In this document: piece by piece, positions 53,097 to 62,939 of the stretch
Position numbering within the stretch: position 1 is the first letter of the stretch
Layout: each line of letters begins with the position of its first letter
Notes under the pieces: generated by a model
The model's input: the letters and a program-made list of their open reading frames with translations, nothing else
What the model was told of the DNA's origin: nothing
Databases searched by the model: none
DNA from: JABCZH01 sp963803775
Lineage (GTDB): Bacteria > Acidobacteriota > Terriglobia > Terriglobales > Acidobacteriaceae
Assembly (NCBI GenBank): GCA_963803775.1
Contig: CAWDNS010000007.1
Span: 186,001-250,000, forward strand
DNA: 64,000 bases
Reading direction: 5' to 3'
Program-made: the position numbers and the translations under genes

Positions 53097-54185
53097 TCAA
53101 ATGGTTATCAGTTCTTTTCCAGTGGGCGTCAGAATCTGGCACCCGTTGTCCGTAACTACTACCATGTCTTCGATGCGAACGCCCCCGACTCCGGGAATGT
53201 ACGCTCCGGGCTCAATCGTAATAACCATTCCCGCTTGCAGGACGTCTTTCTGTCCAGCCGCCAAGCGCGGAGCTTCGTGGATTTCCAAACCCACTCCATG
53301 CCCCGTCGAGTGCGTGAAATACTTCGCTAAACCTTTATTTCGCAGCACTTTACGGGCTGATTGATCAACCTCGCTAGTGCTTACACCCGCCCTGACCGTA
53401 TCCATCGCGGCCTGCTGCGCATCGCGTACAGCCGCGTAAACGCGCCGCATATCCGCATTGGGCTGCCCGACGTGGACGGTTCGCGTCATGTCAGAACAGT
53501 AGCCCGCGAGTATAACACCAAAGTCGCAGACCACGAACCCATTAGCTGGAATCGGGGCCTCTGAGGCCCGGCCATGTGGAAGCGCCGAGCGGGGTCCGGA
53601 CGCGATGATAGTGTCAAACGACATTCCGTCCGCACCGGCACGACGCGCCGCGTATTCAAGTTCGGCGGCGACTTCGGTCTCCTTTACTCCCGGACGAATG
53701 GCTTTCAGAATCACATCGAACAAGCTGGCGCCCAAGAGCACAGCCGCGCGCAGTCGTTCGATTTCTTCCCCGTCTTTGATCACGCGGGCTTGCTCAACCA
53801 GCGGTGGCGCTTCGCGCAATCGCAGACCAGGAGGCAAGGCCTTTGCCAACCGGGAACGCTCAGCTACACTCAGGTGCTCCGCCTCAATGCCCAAAGTCTT
53901 CACGCCCAGGTTCTTCGCGTTCCTCACCAACCATTCGGCGGCGGCCGTGAGCGGCGACTTGCGGGTTACTACGATCCGCGAGCCTTGAACCTCGAGACTA
54001 GCTTGCTCCTTGTAACGACCATCTGTAAAAAAGACGCTCTTGCTTTCGCTGATGACGACCGCACCCGCACTTCCAGTAAACCCGCAGAGATACCGCACGT
54101 TGGCGGGATGTGTGAGGAGAAGAGCATCGAGGCAGTGTGTCGCCAGCAGGCTCTGTAGCCTGCGTTGTCGTCCTTTGTGATCCAT
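53097..54185 (-). CDS. Aminopeptidase P / Xaa-Pro dipeptidase family (M24) metallopeptidase
   Basis: 362 aa. Creatinase N-domain (ALLLTHPANVRYLCGFTGSAG) and a pita-bread catalytic domain with metal ligands: Asp pair in CDFGVILAGYCSDMTRTV, His in HSTGHGVGLEIHE, Glu in TIEPGAYI and in RIEDMVVVT. It removes N-terminal residues ahead of proline. It precedes accB-accC, an arrangement common in bacteria. PepP versus PepQ cannot be decided. Confidence 0.92.
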   Translation of the reverse strand: MDHKGRQRRLQSLLATHCLDALLLTHPANVRYLCGFTGSAGAVVISESKSVFFTDGRYKEQASLEVQGSRIVVTRKSPLTAAAEWLVRNAKNLGVKTLGIEAEHLSVAERSRLAKALPPGLRLREAPPLVEQARVIKDGEEIERLRAAVLLGASLFDVILKAIRPGVKETEVAAELEYAARRAGADGMSFDTIIASGPRSALPHGRASEAPIPANGFVVCDFGVILAGYCSDMTRTVHVGQPNADMRRVYAAVRDAQQAAMDTVRAGVSTSEVDQSARKVLRNKGLAKYFTHSTGHGVGLEIHEAPRLAAGQKDVLQAGMVITIEPGAYIPGVGGVRIEDMVVVTDNGCQILTPTGKELITI

Positions 54186-54244
54186 TGCGGAAGTTTAGCA
54201 GGAGAATCCCAAGTAGCCGCTCGCAGGATTCACATCAGACAAAA

Positions 54245-54273
54245 CCGCCGGTGCCTTGTGCGGGCGCCGGCGG
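54245..54273 (-). terminator. Rho-independent terminator after pilQ
   Basis: CCGCCGG/CCGGCGG stem extended by GCC/GGC; on the minus strand it is followed by TTTTGTCTG. It ends the pil operon 25 bp past the pilQ stop at 54298. Confidence 0.85.
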
Positions 54274-54297
54274 CTGTCTTTGCTTCTAACTGGTTGG

Positions 54298-56409
54298 CTA
54301 GGTCTGGATGATCCGCGGAGTGATGAAGAAAATCAGCTCCTGGTTCGAAGTGCTGACCTGCGTATGTTTGAACAAGTTGCCCAGGTACGGGATGTTGCCC
54401 AGCAGCGGCACCTGGCTAACCTGCACTGAGTTGTTGGTCTGGATGACGCCGCCGATCACGACCGTGCCGCCGTCGGTGACCAGTACCTGCGTAGTGGCCT
54501 GTTGCGTAATCAACGTCGGGTTGCCTTGAATGGACTGGCCGAAGTCGGGCGTGGTGTTTTCCACGTCCACGTTCAGGAAGATGGTACCTTCCGAAGTGAT
54601 CTGCGGAACCACGGTCAACCGCAGGAACGCATCCACGTAGGTCACGGTGGGCGGACCGCCTAACTGGGCCTGGGTCACGATGGGCACGCGTACGCCCTGC
54701 CGGACCAGTGCCTGAATGTTGTTCTGGGTCACCACACGCGGACGAGACAGAATCTTTACCAGGCCGCGTGACTCAGCCATGGTGAGTACCGCATCGAGAC
54801 GCACGTTGGCGGTGGCACTCGTGATATTGATACCGCTAGTCGGGCTGGTTGAACCTAAGTTAGAGAACAACGGGATCTGGACGCCGGTGGTTGAAGTCGG
54901 CGTTGAGGTTCCAATGATGGGATACAACGGGGTAATTCCGAAGGTCGCCGTAGGCGTGGTACCAACCGCACTGGCGCCGCCTATTCCGGTAGTGCTGTTG
55001 CCCCATCCGAAACCGAGTTGTGTGCCCAGGTCGCGGGCGAAACTTCGGGTCGCGGCTACGACGCGGGCTTCGATTTCCACCTGCTGGGTCTTGCGATCCA
55101 GCTGGGTGAGCAGTTTGTCGATCGCAGGAACTACGGAAGGAACGTCGGTCACGATGACGGCATTAGTCCGTTCATCGGCAATCACATCGCCACGCGAAGA
55201 AATAAACTTTTTGCAGGTAATCACCAGATCTTTGGCATGGGCATAGCTGAGGAATCGGGTAAAGGTGATTTTGTCGACTGCCAGCGCCTCTGCATCATGT
55301 TGGGCGCGACGGGATTCGGCCTCATGACGCAACGTGTCCACGGTGGCAATCCTCAATACGTTGCCATCCAGTTGGCGCGCCAAATCGTTGTTCTTAAGAA
55401 CGATGTCGAGAGCCTGGTCCCACGGCACATCGTCCAGCACGATGGTCAAGGATCCCTTCACATTGGGATCCAACACCACGTTCAGACCGCTGATCTCGTG
55501 GATCAGGCGGAAGAAATCTTTCAGGTCTACATCCTTGAGGTTGACCGAAATCGGTTCACCCGTATACTTCGGCTCCGGTGCCGACACGATTTGCGTCGAC
55601 TGGATCTTCTGCTCCGCCGCCAGATTCACCGCAGGTTGCATGGTGGTGGCATTCACCGCCTGCGAAGTCTGCTGCATGGCTGCGCTGGGCGTGGGCAGTA
55701 AGCTGCCTTCCGGCTTGTCTACAAACTTTGCCGCCGCTTCTACCACCTTGACTGGGGGCGCTGCCACTGCAGACTCGCTGCCTTGGACGGCCGGCTTAGC
55801 CTGATAAGAAGGCTCCACAAACACAAAGTCCTGGGCAGAAGCAGCCTGCGGGGCTGGCTTCTGGTCGAGGGCGGGTGCCGGTGTGCTGACCGCAACTGGT
55901 GCGGCGGCGGCTGGCGTGGTCAAGGCCGTGCGATGCATCGACACTGGCGCGATCACCGCATGCGGCGCCGTGACCGGCTTGTCCGTCTTGGCTGAACTCG
56001 CCGCTGGGTGCAACTTGACGATGACCTTGCCGTCACTGCCCGCCAACAATTCATAGCTGCAGGCGTTGAGCAAGTCGATTACGACGCTGGTGGTCGGAGG
56101 CGTACGGCCATCCGTTCCAATGCGCACGCCTTTAACGCCATTGCTGTCCACGATCAGATGGTTCTGCGCCGTGGCCGCCACGGTGTTAGGCAGACTCACC
56201 ACAACGCGAGTCGGCGATTCCAGCGTGCTGACCGTGGGCGTGATTTGCCCGCGGGAGGTTATCTCCACACTGATCCCGTCGTTCCCGCGGATCACGTCCA
56301 CCTTTTGCAGGGTGGCGCGCTTCGTGGTGTCGGTAGCCGCGCTTGGGGTTTCCCCGATCGCGCTCAAGACCAGCAGTGGTAACAGAACAACCAGCAGTTG
56401 CTTTCGCAT
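54298..56409 (-). CDS. pilQ: Type IV pilus secretin PilQ
   Basis: 703 aa forming the outer-membrane gate of the pilus. A signal peptide (LLVVLLPLLVLSAIGE) is followed by an N-terminal AMIN-type domain (VDVIRGNDGISVEITSRGQITP), a long Ala/Pro-rich linker, an STN/N0-type domain (ISVNLKDVDLKDFFRLIHEISGLNVVLDPNVKGSLTIVLDDVPWDQALDIVL), an N1 domain (RTNAVIVTDVPSVVPAIDKLLTQLDRKTQQVEIEARVV), and the secretin core ending VPLLGNIPYLGNLFKHTQ and ITPRIIQT. It is preceded by pilP after a 96-bp gap. Confidence 0.95.
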   Translation of the reverse strand: MRKQLLVVLLPLLVLSAIGETPSAATDTTKRATLQKVDVIRGNDGISVEITSRGQITPTVSTLESPTRVVVSLPNTVAATAQNHLIVDSNGVKGVRIGTDGRTPPTTSVVIDLLNACSYELLAGSDGKVIVKLHPAASSAKTDKPVTAPHAVIAPVSMHRTALTTPAAAAPVAVSTPAPALDQKPAPQAASAQDFVFVEPSYQAKPAVQGSESAVAAPPVKVVEAAAKFVDKPEGSLLPTPSAAMQQTSQAVNATTMQPAVNLAAEQKIQSTQIVSAPEPKYTGEPISVNLKDVDLKDFFRLIHEISGLNVVLDPNVKGSLTIVLDDVPWDQALDIVLKNNDLARQLDGNVLRIATVDTLRHEAESRRAQHDAEALAVDKITFTRFLSYAHAKDLVITCKKFISSRGDVIADERTNAVIVTDVPSVVPAIDKLLTQLDRKTQQVEIEARVVAATRSFARDLGTQLGFGWGNSTTGIGGASAVGTTPTATFGITPLYPIIGTSTPTSTTGVQIPLFSNLGSTSPTSGINITSATANVRLDAVLTMAESRGLVKILSRPRVVTQNNIQALVRQGVRVPIVTQAQLGGPPTVTYVDAFLRLTVVPQITSEGTIFLNVDVENTTPDFGQSIQGNPTLITQQATTQVLVTDGGTVVIGGVIQTNNSVQVSQVPLLGNIPYLGNLFKHTQVSTSNQELIFFITPRIIQT

Positions 56410-56505
56410 TTCCCTATCTCCCCACAGGCTCGCCGTCTGGCTCGCCTCGTGATCTCTTCCTGAAATTCTCTTGCGTGCCCGTTTCCGCGGGCGTCCCCGC
56501 CGTAA

Positions 56506-57228
56506 CTACACTGCCGGGGTCGAAATCCTCTTAGTAACTTCCCGTTCGAACGGCTTGCCCATCTTGTCCTGGATGGTCTCTTTGAAGATGATCGAGTCGC
56601 CCGTAATCTTCACCACGTACCCGTTGAACACCGGATCATTTTCGCGCAGGAAATATGCCTTGTTCAGCGCATTGACCACCACCGCGATCATGCCCGCGTC
56701 CGACTTCACGATTCCCTGCAGGTTGATCTGGTCGACCGCCAGGCAGCGTTTGCCGGTGCTGCACCCCGAGCCCGTCATGGTTCGGCTGATCACCGGGCTG
56801 ACAAAGGGATCGCGCCGTCCATTCGCACTGTAGGTCTTGGGCTCTTCTTCCTTCTTGGGCTCGACCGGATTCTTCTTGTCCTCCACCGCAACGGTTTGCT
56901 TGGTCTGCACCGGCGCCGTCACTGCGATGGCAGTTGATTTCTTCTTGCCTTTGGTAACCGCAGTTTTTGGGCTGTTGGCTGGAACTACGACTACGACGGC
57001 GGCCTTGTTCTGGGCCGACTTCGCCGGCGCCGTCACCGCGGCGGACGACTTAGCGGGTGCGCTGCTTTGTCCCTGACCCGACGCCGTCAAGGCGGCATTC
57101 TGGTCAATCATCTGCTTCTTCTGCACGTTTTGCAGGGTGTTGCGGGTGTTGTCGATTACGTCTGGGTTCTGGGCCCAGGCAGCGCCCAGACTCAGCCCCA
57201 ACATCAGAATTGCAGTGGTCAGTTTCAT
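56506..57228 (-). CDS. pilP: Type IV pilus assembly protein PilP
   Basis: 240 aa: a signal-type N-terminus, a Lys/Ala-rich disordered middle, and a C-terminal PilP domain (NGRRDPFVSPV, then LQGIVKSDAGMIAVVVNALNKAYFLRENDPVFNGYVVKITGDSIIF). The start overlaps the pilO stop by four bases. The linker is longer and more Lys-rich than in model PilP. PilP links the PilNO inner-membrane ring to the secretin. Confidence 0.88.
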   Translation of the reverse strand: MKLTTAILMLGLSLGAAWAQNPDVIDNTRNTLQNVQKKQMIDQNAALTASGQGQSSAPAKSSAAVTAPAKSAQNKAAVVVVVPANSPKTAVTKGKKKSTAIAVTAPVQTKQTVAVEDKKNPVEPKKEEEPKTYSANGRRDPFVSPVISRTMTGSGCSTGKRCLAVDQINLQGIVKSDAGMIAVVVNALNKAYFLRENDPVFNGYVVKITGDSIIFKETIQDKMGKPFEREVTKRISTPAV

Positions 57229-57857
57229 AAAGCTCCCTTGGCCCTGGCCGGCATACTCGTGGGCGGCGTTATGTCATGACTGAAAAATGTTGACGCCTGA
57301 CAGGTAGCTACGATGCTCTCATTCGGAGCGTACTGATACGTGTGCTTCGTCTTGGCCTCGTTGGGCTTCTTCACACTCGCAATCAGCACATTGGAGATGT
57401 TGACGATGCGCTCCAGCTTGCCCACCTTGTCAAAAAAGTTGAGTACCGAGTAATACGGCCCGTCGATTTCCAGATCAAAAGGCACCTCGGTGTAGAACTC
57501 GCGGCTGGCCACCGGCCGGGCCGTGTAGCGCCGGATTTCGATGCCCGTCTTCAGCGCCTCGGCATCCAGCGCCTTGATGAAGTTGTCGACTTCTTTGTCA
57601 TCTGGCACGATGCGACGCTCAATCTCCAGCTGTTGTTTGAGATTGGCGACTTGCCGGTCCATGTCCTTGAGCTTGGGCCGGTAGGATTCCAGTTCCGCGT
57701 TCTCCCGCAGCTTGGTCTGCAGGCTCTGTTGCGCCTGGTCGTTGGCTTCGCGTTTGGACTTAAACAGCGTGTAATGCAGTCCGACGCTCAGTAGAGCCGC
57801 CACCAGCATCAGGGCTGCCCACTGCTTGATCCCCGATAATTCGCCGAAGTTCCCCAT
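57225..57857 (-). CDS. pilO: Type IV pilus inner-membrane protein PilO
   Basis: 210 aa with one N-terminal membrane helix (WAALMLVAALLSVGLHYTLF), a long coiled coil (residues about 35-85), and the PilO ferredoxin-like domain with GPYYSVLNFFDKVGKLERIVNISNV. It begins 14 bp after pilN. Confidence 0.92.
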   Translation of the reverse strand: MGNFGELSGIKQWAALMLVAALLSVGLHYTLFKSKREANDQAQQSLQTKLRENAELESYRPKLKDMDRQVANLKQQLEIERRIVPDDKEVDNFIKALDAEALKTGIEIRRYTARPVASREFYTEVPFDLEIDGPYYSVLNFFDKVGKLERIVNISNVLIASVKKPNEAKTKHTYQYAPNESIVATCQASTFFSHDITPPTSMPARAKGAL

Positions 57858-57871
57858 AGTCTCCCGCCCTC

Positions 57872-58459
57872 TTAGGACTTTGCCTTTTCGCAGGTCAGCG
57901 TGAACTGAAACGCCTGCATTTCTTTGTAGGTGTCGTCCTGATAGGTCTCTTTAATCTCGATGTTCTTGAAGTGACCGGTCTTCTGCAGGTTCTCAATCAG
58001 TGAAGCCACAGCATCCGTGCTGAGGGCCATGCCTTCGATGTCTACGCTGTTGCCCTGGTCCTTCATGGTGCTGAGCCAGACCGCTTCCGTGTTGTTAATG
58101 GTGTCACCGATCGTGTTCAACAATTCAACCGGCCCGGACTGATTGGCGCGCAGCTGGTCAATCACATCGACCCGGCGTTTGTAGTTGTCCGCCTGGCGCT
58201 GCCGCTCCAGATACTTGGCCTTGACCTCTGCCAATTCACGGTTCTTCTGCTCAGCCACTTGCATGTTCTTGGCGATGGTGGTCGCATCTTTGTCCAGATG
58301 GTGCCAGGTCCAGCCGTTCAAGCCCACGGCCAGCACCAGTGCAATGGCGACCTTGAGCATCGGTGAACCGCTATCGCCGGATTCCAGCACCGCCACAGCC
58401 GATGCTGCCGCCCGCTTACCCTTCGCTTTCGGTGTTCCCAGCAGGTTGATTCGGATCAT
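57872..58459 (-). CDS. pilN: Type IV pilus inner-membrane protein PilN
   Basis: 195 aa. The N-terminal MIRINLLGTPKAK is the conserved cytoplasmic tail that binds PilM; a membrane helix (VAIALVLAVGLNGWTW) and coiled coil follow, then a ferredoxin-like domain. The start overlaps the pilM stop by four bases. Confidence 0.93.
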   Translation of the reverse strand: MIRINLLGTPKAKGKRAAASAVAVLESGDSGSPMLKVAIALVLAVGLNGWTWHHLDKDATTIAKNMQVAEQKNRELAEVKAKYLERQRQADNYKRRVDVIDQLRANQSGPVELLNTIGDTINNTEAVWLSTMKDQGNSVDIEGMALSTDAVASLIENLQKTGHFKNIEIKETYQDDTYKEMQAFQFTLTCEKAKS

Positions 58460-59511
58460 AGGTTTTCAAAACTCCTTAACGCCAAACCCACTGCAACCGC
58501 CAACTGGCCGGCGTTCTTCTCAATCAGATCCACTCCCGGCCCCTCCGCCGGCGGCGCAATCTTCTGAAAGGGATTGAATATCTCGACCGGCAAAGAGAAC
58601 TCCTGGCGCAGGGCCTCGATCAGACCCGGAACCCGCGAAGAACCGCCCGCCAGAAAAATCTTCTCGATATGCTCACCCGACGCGCTGGCGCGGAAGAAGT
58701 CGAAGGTCTTCTGAATTTCCAGCACGATGATCTCGGTCACCTGTTGCAGGATCGGCGTCTTCGCATCTTCGCTGACCGTCCCCACCTTGTTACCCAGTTT
58801 CAGGCTCTCGGCATCGTCGAAGCTCAGATCGAGTTCCTTTTGCAATGAGTCCGTGTACTGGTGCCCGCCCACGCTGACGTCGCGTGGGAACAGCGGGGTG
58901 GTGCCCTTCACGATGTTGATATTCATGACGCTCGCGCCCAGGTTCAAGAGTGCCACCACCTGGCCCGGCGCGGGTTCATAGTTGTACTCGTAACAGTTCT
59001 GCAGGGCGAGGGCATCGATGTCCACAATAGCCGGAGTCTTGCCCGCCATCGAGAGTACGTTGGTGTAGTTGAGAATCTTGTCCTTCTTGACCGCCACTAA
59101 CAGCACATCCATCTGCGGGCTGCCGGCGTCTTCGGAAAGAATCTGGTAATCGAGGTTCACGTCCGCCAGGTCGAAGGGAATATGCTGCGCCGCTTCTTTC
59201 TGGATGGTCTCCGCCAGTTCCTGGTCGCTCATCGAGGGCAGCGAGATCTTCTTCACGATTACCGAGTGTCCGCTGACCGCAGTGGCCACGGCCTTGGTCT
59301 TGATCTGGTTCTCGGTAAACAACTTCGAGATCGCGCTAGAAACCGTGCCCGAGTCCACTATCATGGAATCCACCACGATATCTGGCCCCAGCGGTTCTAC
59401 TCCCAGGTGCACAACTTCCAGACCGTTGCGCCCCTTGCGAAGCTCGACCGCCTTGATGCTCGAAGAGCCCACATCCAGACCAACTATCGCTTTCGATCCG
59501 AATCCAAACAT
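58456..59511 (-). CDS. pilM: Type IV pilus actin-like ATPase PilM
   Basis: 351 aa, actin/FtsA-like fold. Phosphate loops GLDVGSSSIKAVELR and LLNLGASVMNINIVKG, adenosine site FLAGGSSRVPGLIEAL. It recruits the PilN N-terminal tail at the cytoplasmic side. First structural gene after the HTH regulator in this operon. Confidence 0.94.
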   Translation of the reverse strand: MFGFGSKAIVGLDVGSSSIKAVELRKGRNGLEVVHLGVEPLGPDIVVDSMIVDSGTVSSAISKLFTENQIKTKAVATAVSGHSVIVKKISLPSMSDQELAETIQKEAAQHIPFDLADVNLDYQILSEDAGSPQMDVLLVAVKKDKILNYTNVLSMAGKTPAIVDIDALALQNCYEYNYEPAPGQVVALLNLGASVMNINIVKGTTPLFPRDVSVGGHQYTDSLQKELDLSFDDAESLKLGNKVGTVSEDAKTPILQQVTEIIVLEIQKTFDFFRASASGEHIEKIFLAGGSSRVPGLIEALRQEFSLPVEIFNPFQKIAPPAEGPGVDLIEKNAGQLAVAVGLALRSFENL

Positions 59512-59521
59512 GTTCCCGCCT

Positions 59522-59758
59522 TTATGTTTGTCCGGCGGCTTTGGCAGCCACCTTCGTTTTCTTCTTGCCTCTGACCTCCATTTGGGTGGACTTCTCTTCC
59601 ATCCACTGGTCCAGCCTCGACTTCTTGAAGCGCCAGCGGTTTCCCAATTTGAAGGCGGGGATCTTTTGTTCCCCGACGTACTTGTACAGCGTGTCCGGAC
59701 TCACTCCCAGGTATTGCGACGCCTGGCGAACATTCATGACTTCGCGCGAGTCGGCCAT
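59522..59758 (-). CDS. Excisionase-family HTH DNA-binding protein heading the pil operon
   Basis: 78 aa from the ATG at 59758, selected because the frame upstream is unlike protein and GGGAACG precedes the ATG. It contains an MerR-like/excisionase helix-turn-helix (VMNVRQASQYLGVSPDTLYKYVGEQKIPAFKLGNRWRFKKSRLDQWMEE) and ends in a Lys-rich tail. It lies 10 bp before pilM on the same strand and is probably the first gene of the operon. Role as pilus-gene regulator is an inference. Confidence 0.8.
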   Translation of the reverse strand: MADSREVMNVRQASQYLGVSPDTLYKYVGEQKIPAFKLGNRWRFKKSRLDQWMEEKSTQMEVRGKKKTKVAAKAAGQT

Positions 59759-60210
59759 AGTTTCGTTCCCTTGTCCACAGACCTGAAGCCCGTTTACGGC
59801 TTGTCCTACGTGCCTACGAGCAGAATTGGGAGAGAGAATTCCTCGAATAAAATGCTTACGAGTGAATTCAGGTGTGTTGAGCATATCTCAGCGGGGAATT
59901 TCCTCGGGTCTCCGGGCTTTGTTGGGTTTTATGCCCGTTTTCTGGAAAGTAACCAAAATGCAGTTGCAGAATGTGTCTATAAGCTGTAGTCGCTCGTCGT
60001 TAAACCCCTACAGCTAGTGCCGTTAGACTGCCGGATCGGGGTCGCACGCCGGAATCGTAACTAAAGTACTACAGACGGTACGAAGGTCGCGGGACGTGCG
60101 GAAAGGCCTTTGATTTCATGGCAAATCCGCCAAACCTGCCCGGATACTCGCTACCTACTTCTGTGCTCACCCCCGGTTGCGGTAATCTATTCTTCTTCCA
60201 GGAGGAATCC
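59759..60210 (+). other. Divergent intergenic region upstream of pil operon and DoxX gene
   Basis: 452 bases between the HTH gene (minus) and the DoxX gene (plus). The pil-operon promoter must lie here. I see no convincing ORF, RNA or repeat; an open frame from 60118 is only an in-frame extension of the DoxX gene. Confidence 0.4.
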
Positions 60211-60639
60211 TTGCGCGTTCTCGATCGTTTGCAACCGCTGGCGCTCTTAGCTCTGCGACTGATTCTAGGGGTCATCATGATCGACCACGGCTACGGCAAA
60301 GTCTTCCATGGCGGCCTCTGGCCATTTGTGCAGCACGTCGGCAGCATGGGACTACCGTCGTGGCTGGGCTATTGCTCCGCGTTTACCGAGTTCTTCGGCG
60401 GAATACTGCTCGTCGCGGGTTTCCTGACTCGCTTTGTCTCCATTGCTGTCGTGATCGATATGGCGGTTGCCATCTGGAAGATTCACTGGAAGAATGGCAT
60501 GTTCGGTAAGGGCGGATACGAATTCCCTCTGACCCTGGCCACCGTAGCGTTCGCCCTGATTCTTTTTGGTGCGGGTCCCATCGCAATCGACGCCATCCGC
60601 GGCGGTGGAGCCGGCGGCAGAAAGACCAAGGCTACGTGA
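60211..60639 (+). CDS. DoxX-family membrane protein
   Basis: 142 aa. I use the TTG at 60211 because AGGAGG lies six bases upstream; upstream ATG extensions have no RBS. Four membrane spans with LALLALRLILGVIMIDHGYGKVFHG and MGLPSWLGYCSAFTEFFGGILLVAGFLTRFVSIAVVIDMAVAIW match the DoxX/YphA group. Likely a quinone-associated or redox-linked membrane protein; function not established. Confidence 0.85.
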   Translation: MRVLDRLQPLALLALRLILGVIMIDHGYGKVFHGGLWPFVQHVGSMGLPSWLGYCSAFTEFFGGILLVAGFLTRFVSIAVVIDMAVAIWKIHWKNGMFGKGGYEFPLTLATVAFALILFGAGPIAIDAIRGGGAGGRKTKAT

Positions 60640-60728
60640 AAACGCCTTGTCACGAACGAATTCTTGCCCCCGAAACAAACTGCCCCAGCGTTAACCTGCG
60701 TTTGATCGTCGCATGCGACTGAGCGACC

Positions 60729-62034
60729 CTACGGCACGAGTTCAAACAGCGTTCCGACTCCGCCCGGGCCACCAAAGTCGAGAGTGCCATACAATGCGGC
60801 ATGTTTGCCATCTATTGCCAGTCCAGCCAGCGGCCCACCTCCAGCGCTGCCATTGCCGGCCGAACCAGGATGGTCTCCGTATAGTTGCCGCCAGCGGCAG
60901 GTGTCAGCTTGTAGACAGTTCCGCAACCGTTTGAGCACGCCGTGTTGGTGCCCCCGCCGCCGAAATCGGTGGTTCCGTAAAGATTGCCCGCGCTGTCCAG
61001 TATGGGATTGCCATAGGCATACCTGCCATCGTTTCCCCCGCCAAAGGTATGGATCACACTCTGGGTGTACTCCCGTTCGAGCCGGGTGTTAGTTTGAAAA
61101 CCACCCCGAACCCCTCCGCCGCGCCACCACCGACGGTGGCACCATATAGATTGCCGGCACGGTCGAGGGCCAGGCTGGAATATGGACTGCACCCATCGGC
61201 TTGGCAGGCAAAGCTGTAGAGCACACTTTCCTGCCAACCGTCGGATGTCGAGGTCAGCTTGAAGACCGTGCCTCCGCCCATGGGCTCGGACCCGCCATAG
61301 TAGGTCGTGCTATAGAGATTGCCTGCGCCGTCAGAAATTAGACCGGCCTCCGGATTCCATCCGTCACTATGGTTGTTGGTAAAGTCATGGAGGACAGTTT
61401 CTTCCCAACCGCCGGCGGTCGGAGTCAACTCAAACACCAAGCCACAGCCGAGGATTCCGCCAGCGCACCCAATGCCGGTCCCCCCACCAGCCGCCGTGCC
61501 GTAAAGATTGCCCTTCTTGTCGAGGATCAGACCGCCCTGAGGATTGCCGCCATCCTGGCTGCCGGTGAAGCTGTAGAGGACGGTTTCCGTCCAAGTGCCA
61601 TTCGCGCCGGGCGACAGTTTGAAAACAGTGCCGGATCCGGCGAAACCAATTCCGCCACTGACCGTCGTGCCATACAGATTGCCGCCGGAGTCGAAAATCA
61701 GGGGTGCTTGCGGGTTTTGCCCGTCGACGGGTGAACCTTGAAAGCTATAAATCACGCGCTCTGTATAGCTACCACCTGCATCGGGCCTAAGCTCAAAAAC
61801 CGTGCCACACCCCCCCAAGCAACCTCCGCCTGTTCCTCCCGAATAAGTTGTACCGAAGATGTTCCCCTGGCTGTCGAAGATCAGGTCGGACTGAGGATAG
61901 CCACCGTCCGGGGCCCCGGCAAAGTCGTGTAGCAATTTGCCAGCGTTGGCGGACCACGCACTGCCAGCCAGCACGAGCAGAACCGTCGACAGCAGCAAAA
62001 TACTTACGTCCACACGAGAATCTTTTCTCAACAT
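60729..62034 (-). pseudogene. Secreted TIGR03803 (Gloeo/Verruco repeat) protein with at least two frameshifts
   Basis: The start ATG at 62034 has GGGGGA upstream and opens a signal peptide (VSILLLSTVLLVLAGSAWSANAG). Repeats of the type GGCGTVFELRPDAGGSYTERVIYSF---PQAPLIFDSGGNLYGTT-SGG continue to about 61070. A G-run deletion near 61080 then shifts the frame, which resumes as EYTQSVIHTFGGGNDGRYAYG, and a second break near 60880 shifts it again before KHAALYGTLDFGGPGGVGTLFELVP. Restored, the protein would be about 435 aa. It is paralogous to the gene at 15043. Confidence 0.78.
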
Positions 62035-62279
62035 AGATAGTCCCCCATAGCTCTTAGACTGGCGACTCTCTTTCCACAAATCGCGGCAGCATCATATCCG
62101 CCTCTACGGGCTTTCGTGTCACGAATTTGTAAATATCGTGTCATTCCTCGTTTCTCCTGCCTGTCCGGCAATCGGCTACAGGAGCGGAGTCCGTATTGGG
62201 ATGAACTGACACCCACGCCAGATCGGGCCCTCCCTGGTTAACGTTCTTCTGGCCGCCTTCGACTAAACTGAGTTTATAA

Positions 62280-62900
62280 ATGGGCAAACCGACCAACGCA
62301 TTCACCCCGGCCGAACTCCGCAAACTTCGCAGCCTGAAAGATCCCTACGGTATCCAGCGCTTGCTCGATGACATGCCTTATCACCTGGCAGACAGCGCCT
62401 GGTCGCCTCGCCGGGTGCTGCGGGAAAATACTTCCCACTGCTTCGAGGGCGCGCTGTTCGCGGCGGCAGCGCTGCGCGCTAATGGCTATCCCCCGCTCAT
62501 CCTCGATCTCGAAGCCGACCACGATACCGACCATGTCATCGCCATTTACCGTATCAGCGGCCATTGGGGAGCGCTGGCCAAGTCGAACTACACTGGATGC
62601 CGCTATCGCGAACCCGTGTACCGGTCCTTGCGGGAATTGGCCCTGAGTTATTTTGATGTCTACTTCAACCTGCGCGGCGAACGTACGCTGCGAACCTTTT
62701 CCCGGCCAGTAAATATGGCCCGTTTCGATCCGCGCGGCTGGATGACCTCGGAAGACGATCTGTGGTACGTGGCCGAGTATCTGTTTACTATCCATCATTA
62801 CCGCCTGCTCACTCCGGCCATGATCAAGAAGCTGCATCGCCTCGACAACCGTTCGTTTCGGGCGGGGTGTCTGGGACGAGCCGAAAAGCCAAAGCCCTAG
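62280..62900 (+). CDS. Transglutaminase-like cysteine-protease-fold hypothetical protein
   Basis: 206 aa, no signal peptide. ENTSHCFEGALFAAAALRANGYPPLILDLEA supplies a Cys at the head of a helix as in transglutaminase-like folds, and DTDHVIAIYRISGHWGALAKSN supplies a His with a following strand. A classical Cys-His-Asp triad is plausible but the acid is not assigned. It probably acts in the cytoplasm. No convincing RBS is seen before the ATG at 62280. Confidence 0.65.
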   Translation: MGKPTNAFTPAELRKLRSLKDPYGIQRLLDDMPYHLADSAWSPRRVLRENTSHCFEGALFAAAALRANGYPPLILDLEADHDTDHVIAIYRISGHWGALAKSNYTGCRYREPVYRSLRELALSYFDVYFNLRGERTLRTFSRPVNMARFDPRGWMTSEDDLWYVAEYLFTIHHYRLLTPAMIKKLHRLDNRSFRAGCLGRAEKPKP

Positions 62901-62939
62901 CGGAGATTCCAAGCAACTCCGTGGAACCTGGCGTGTTCT

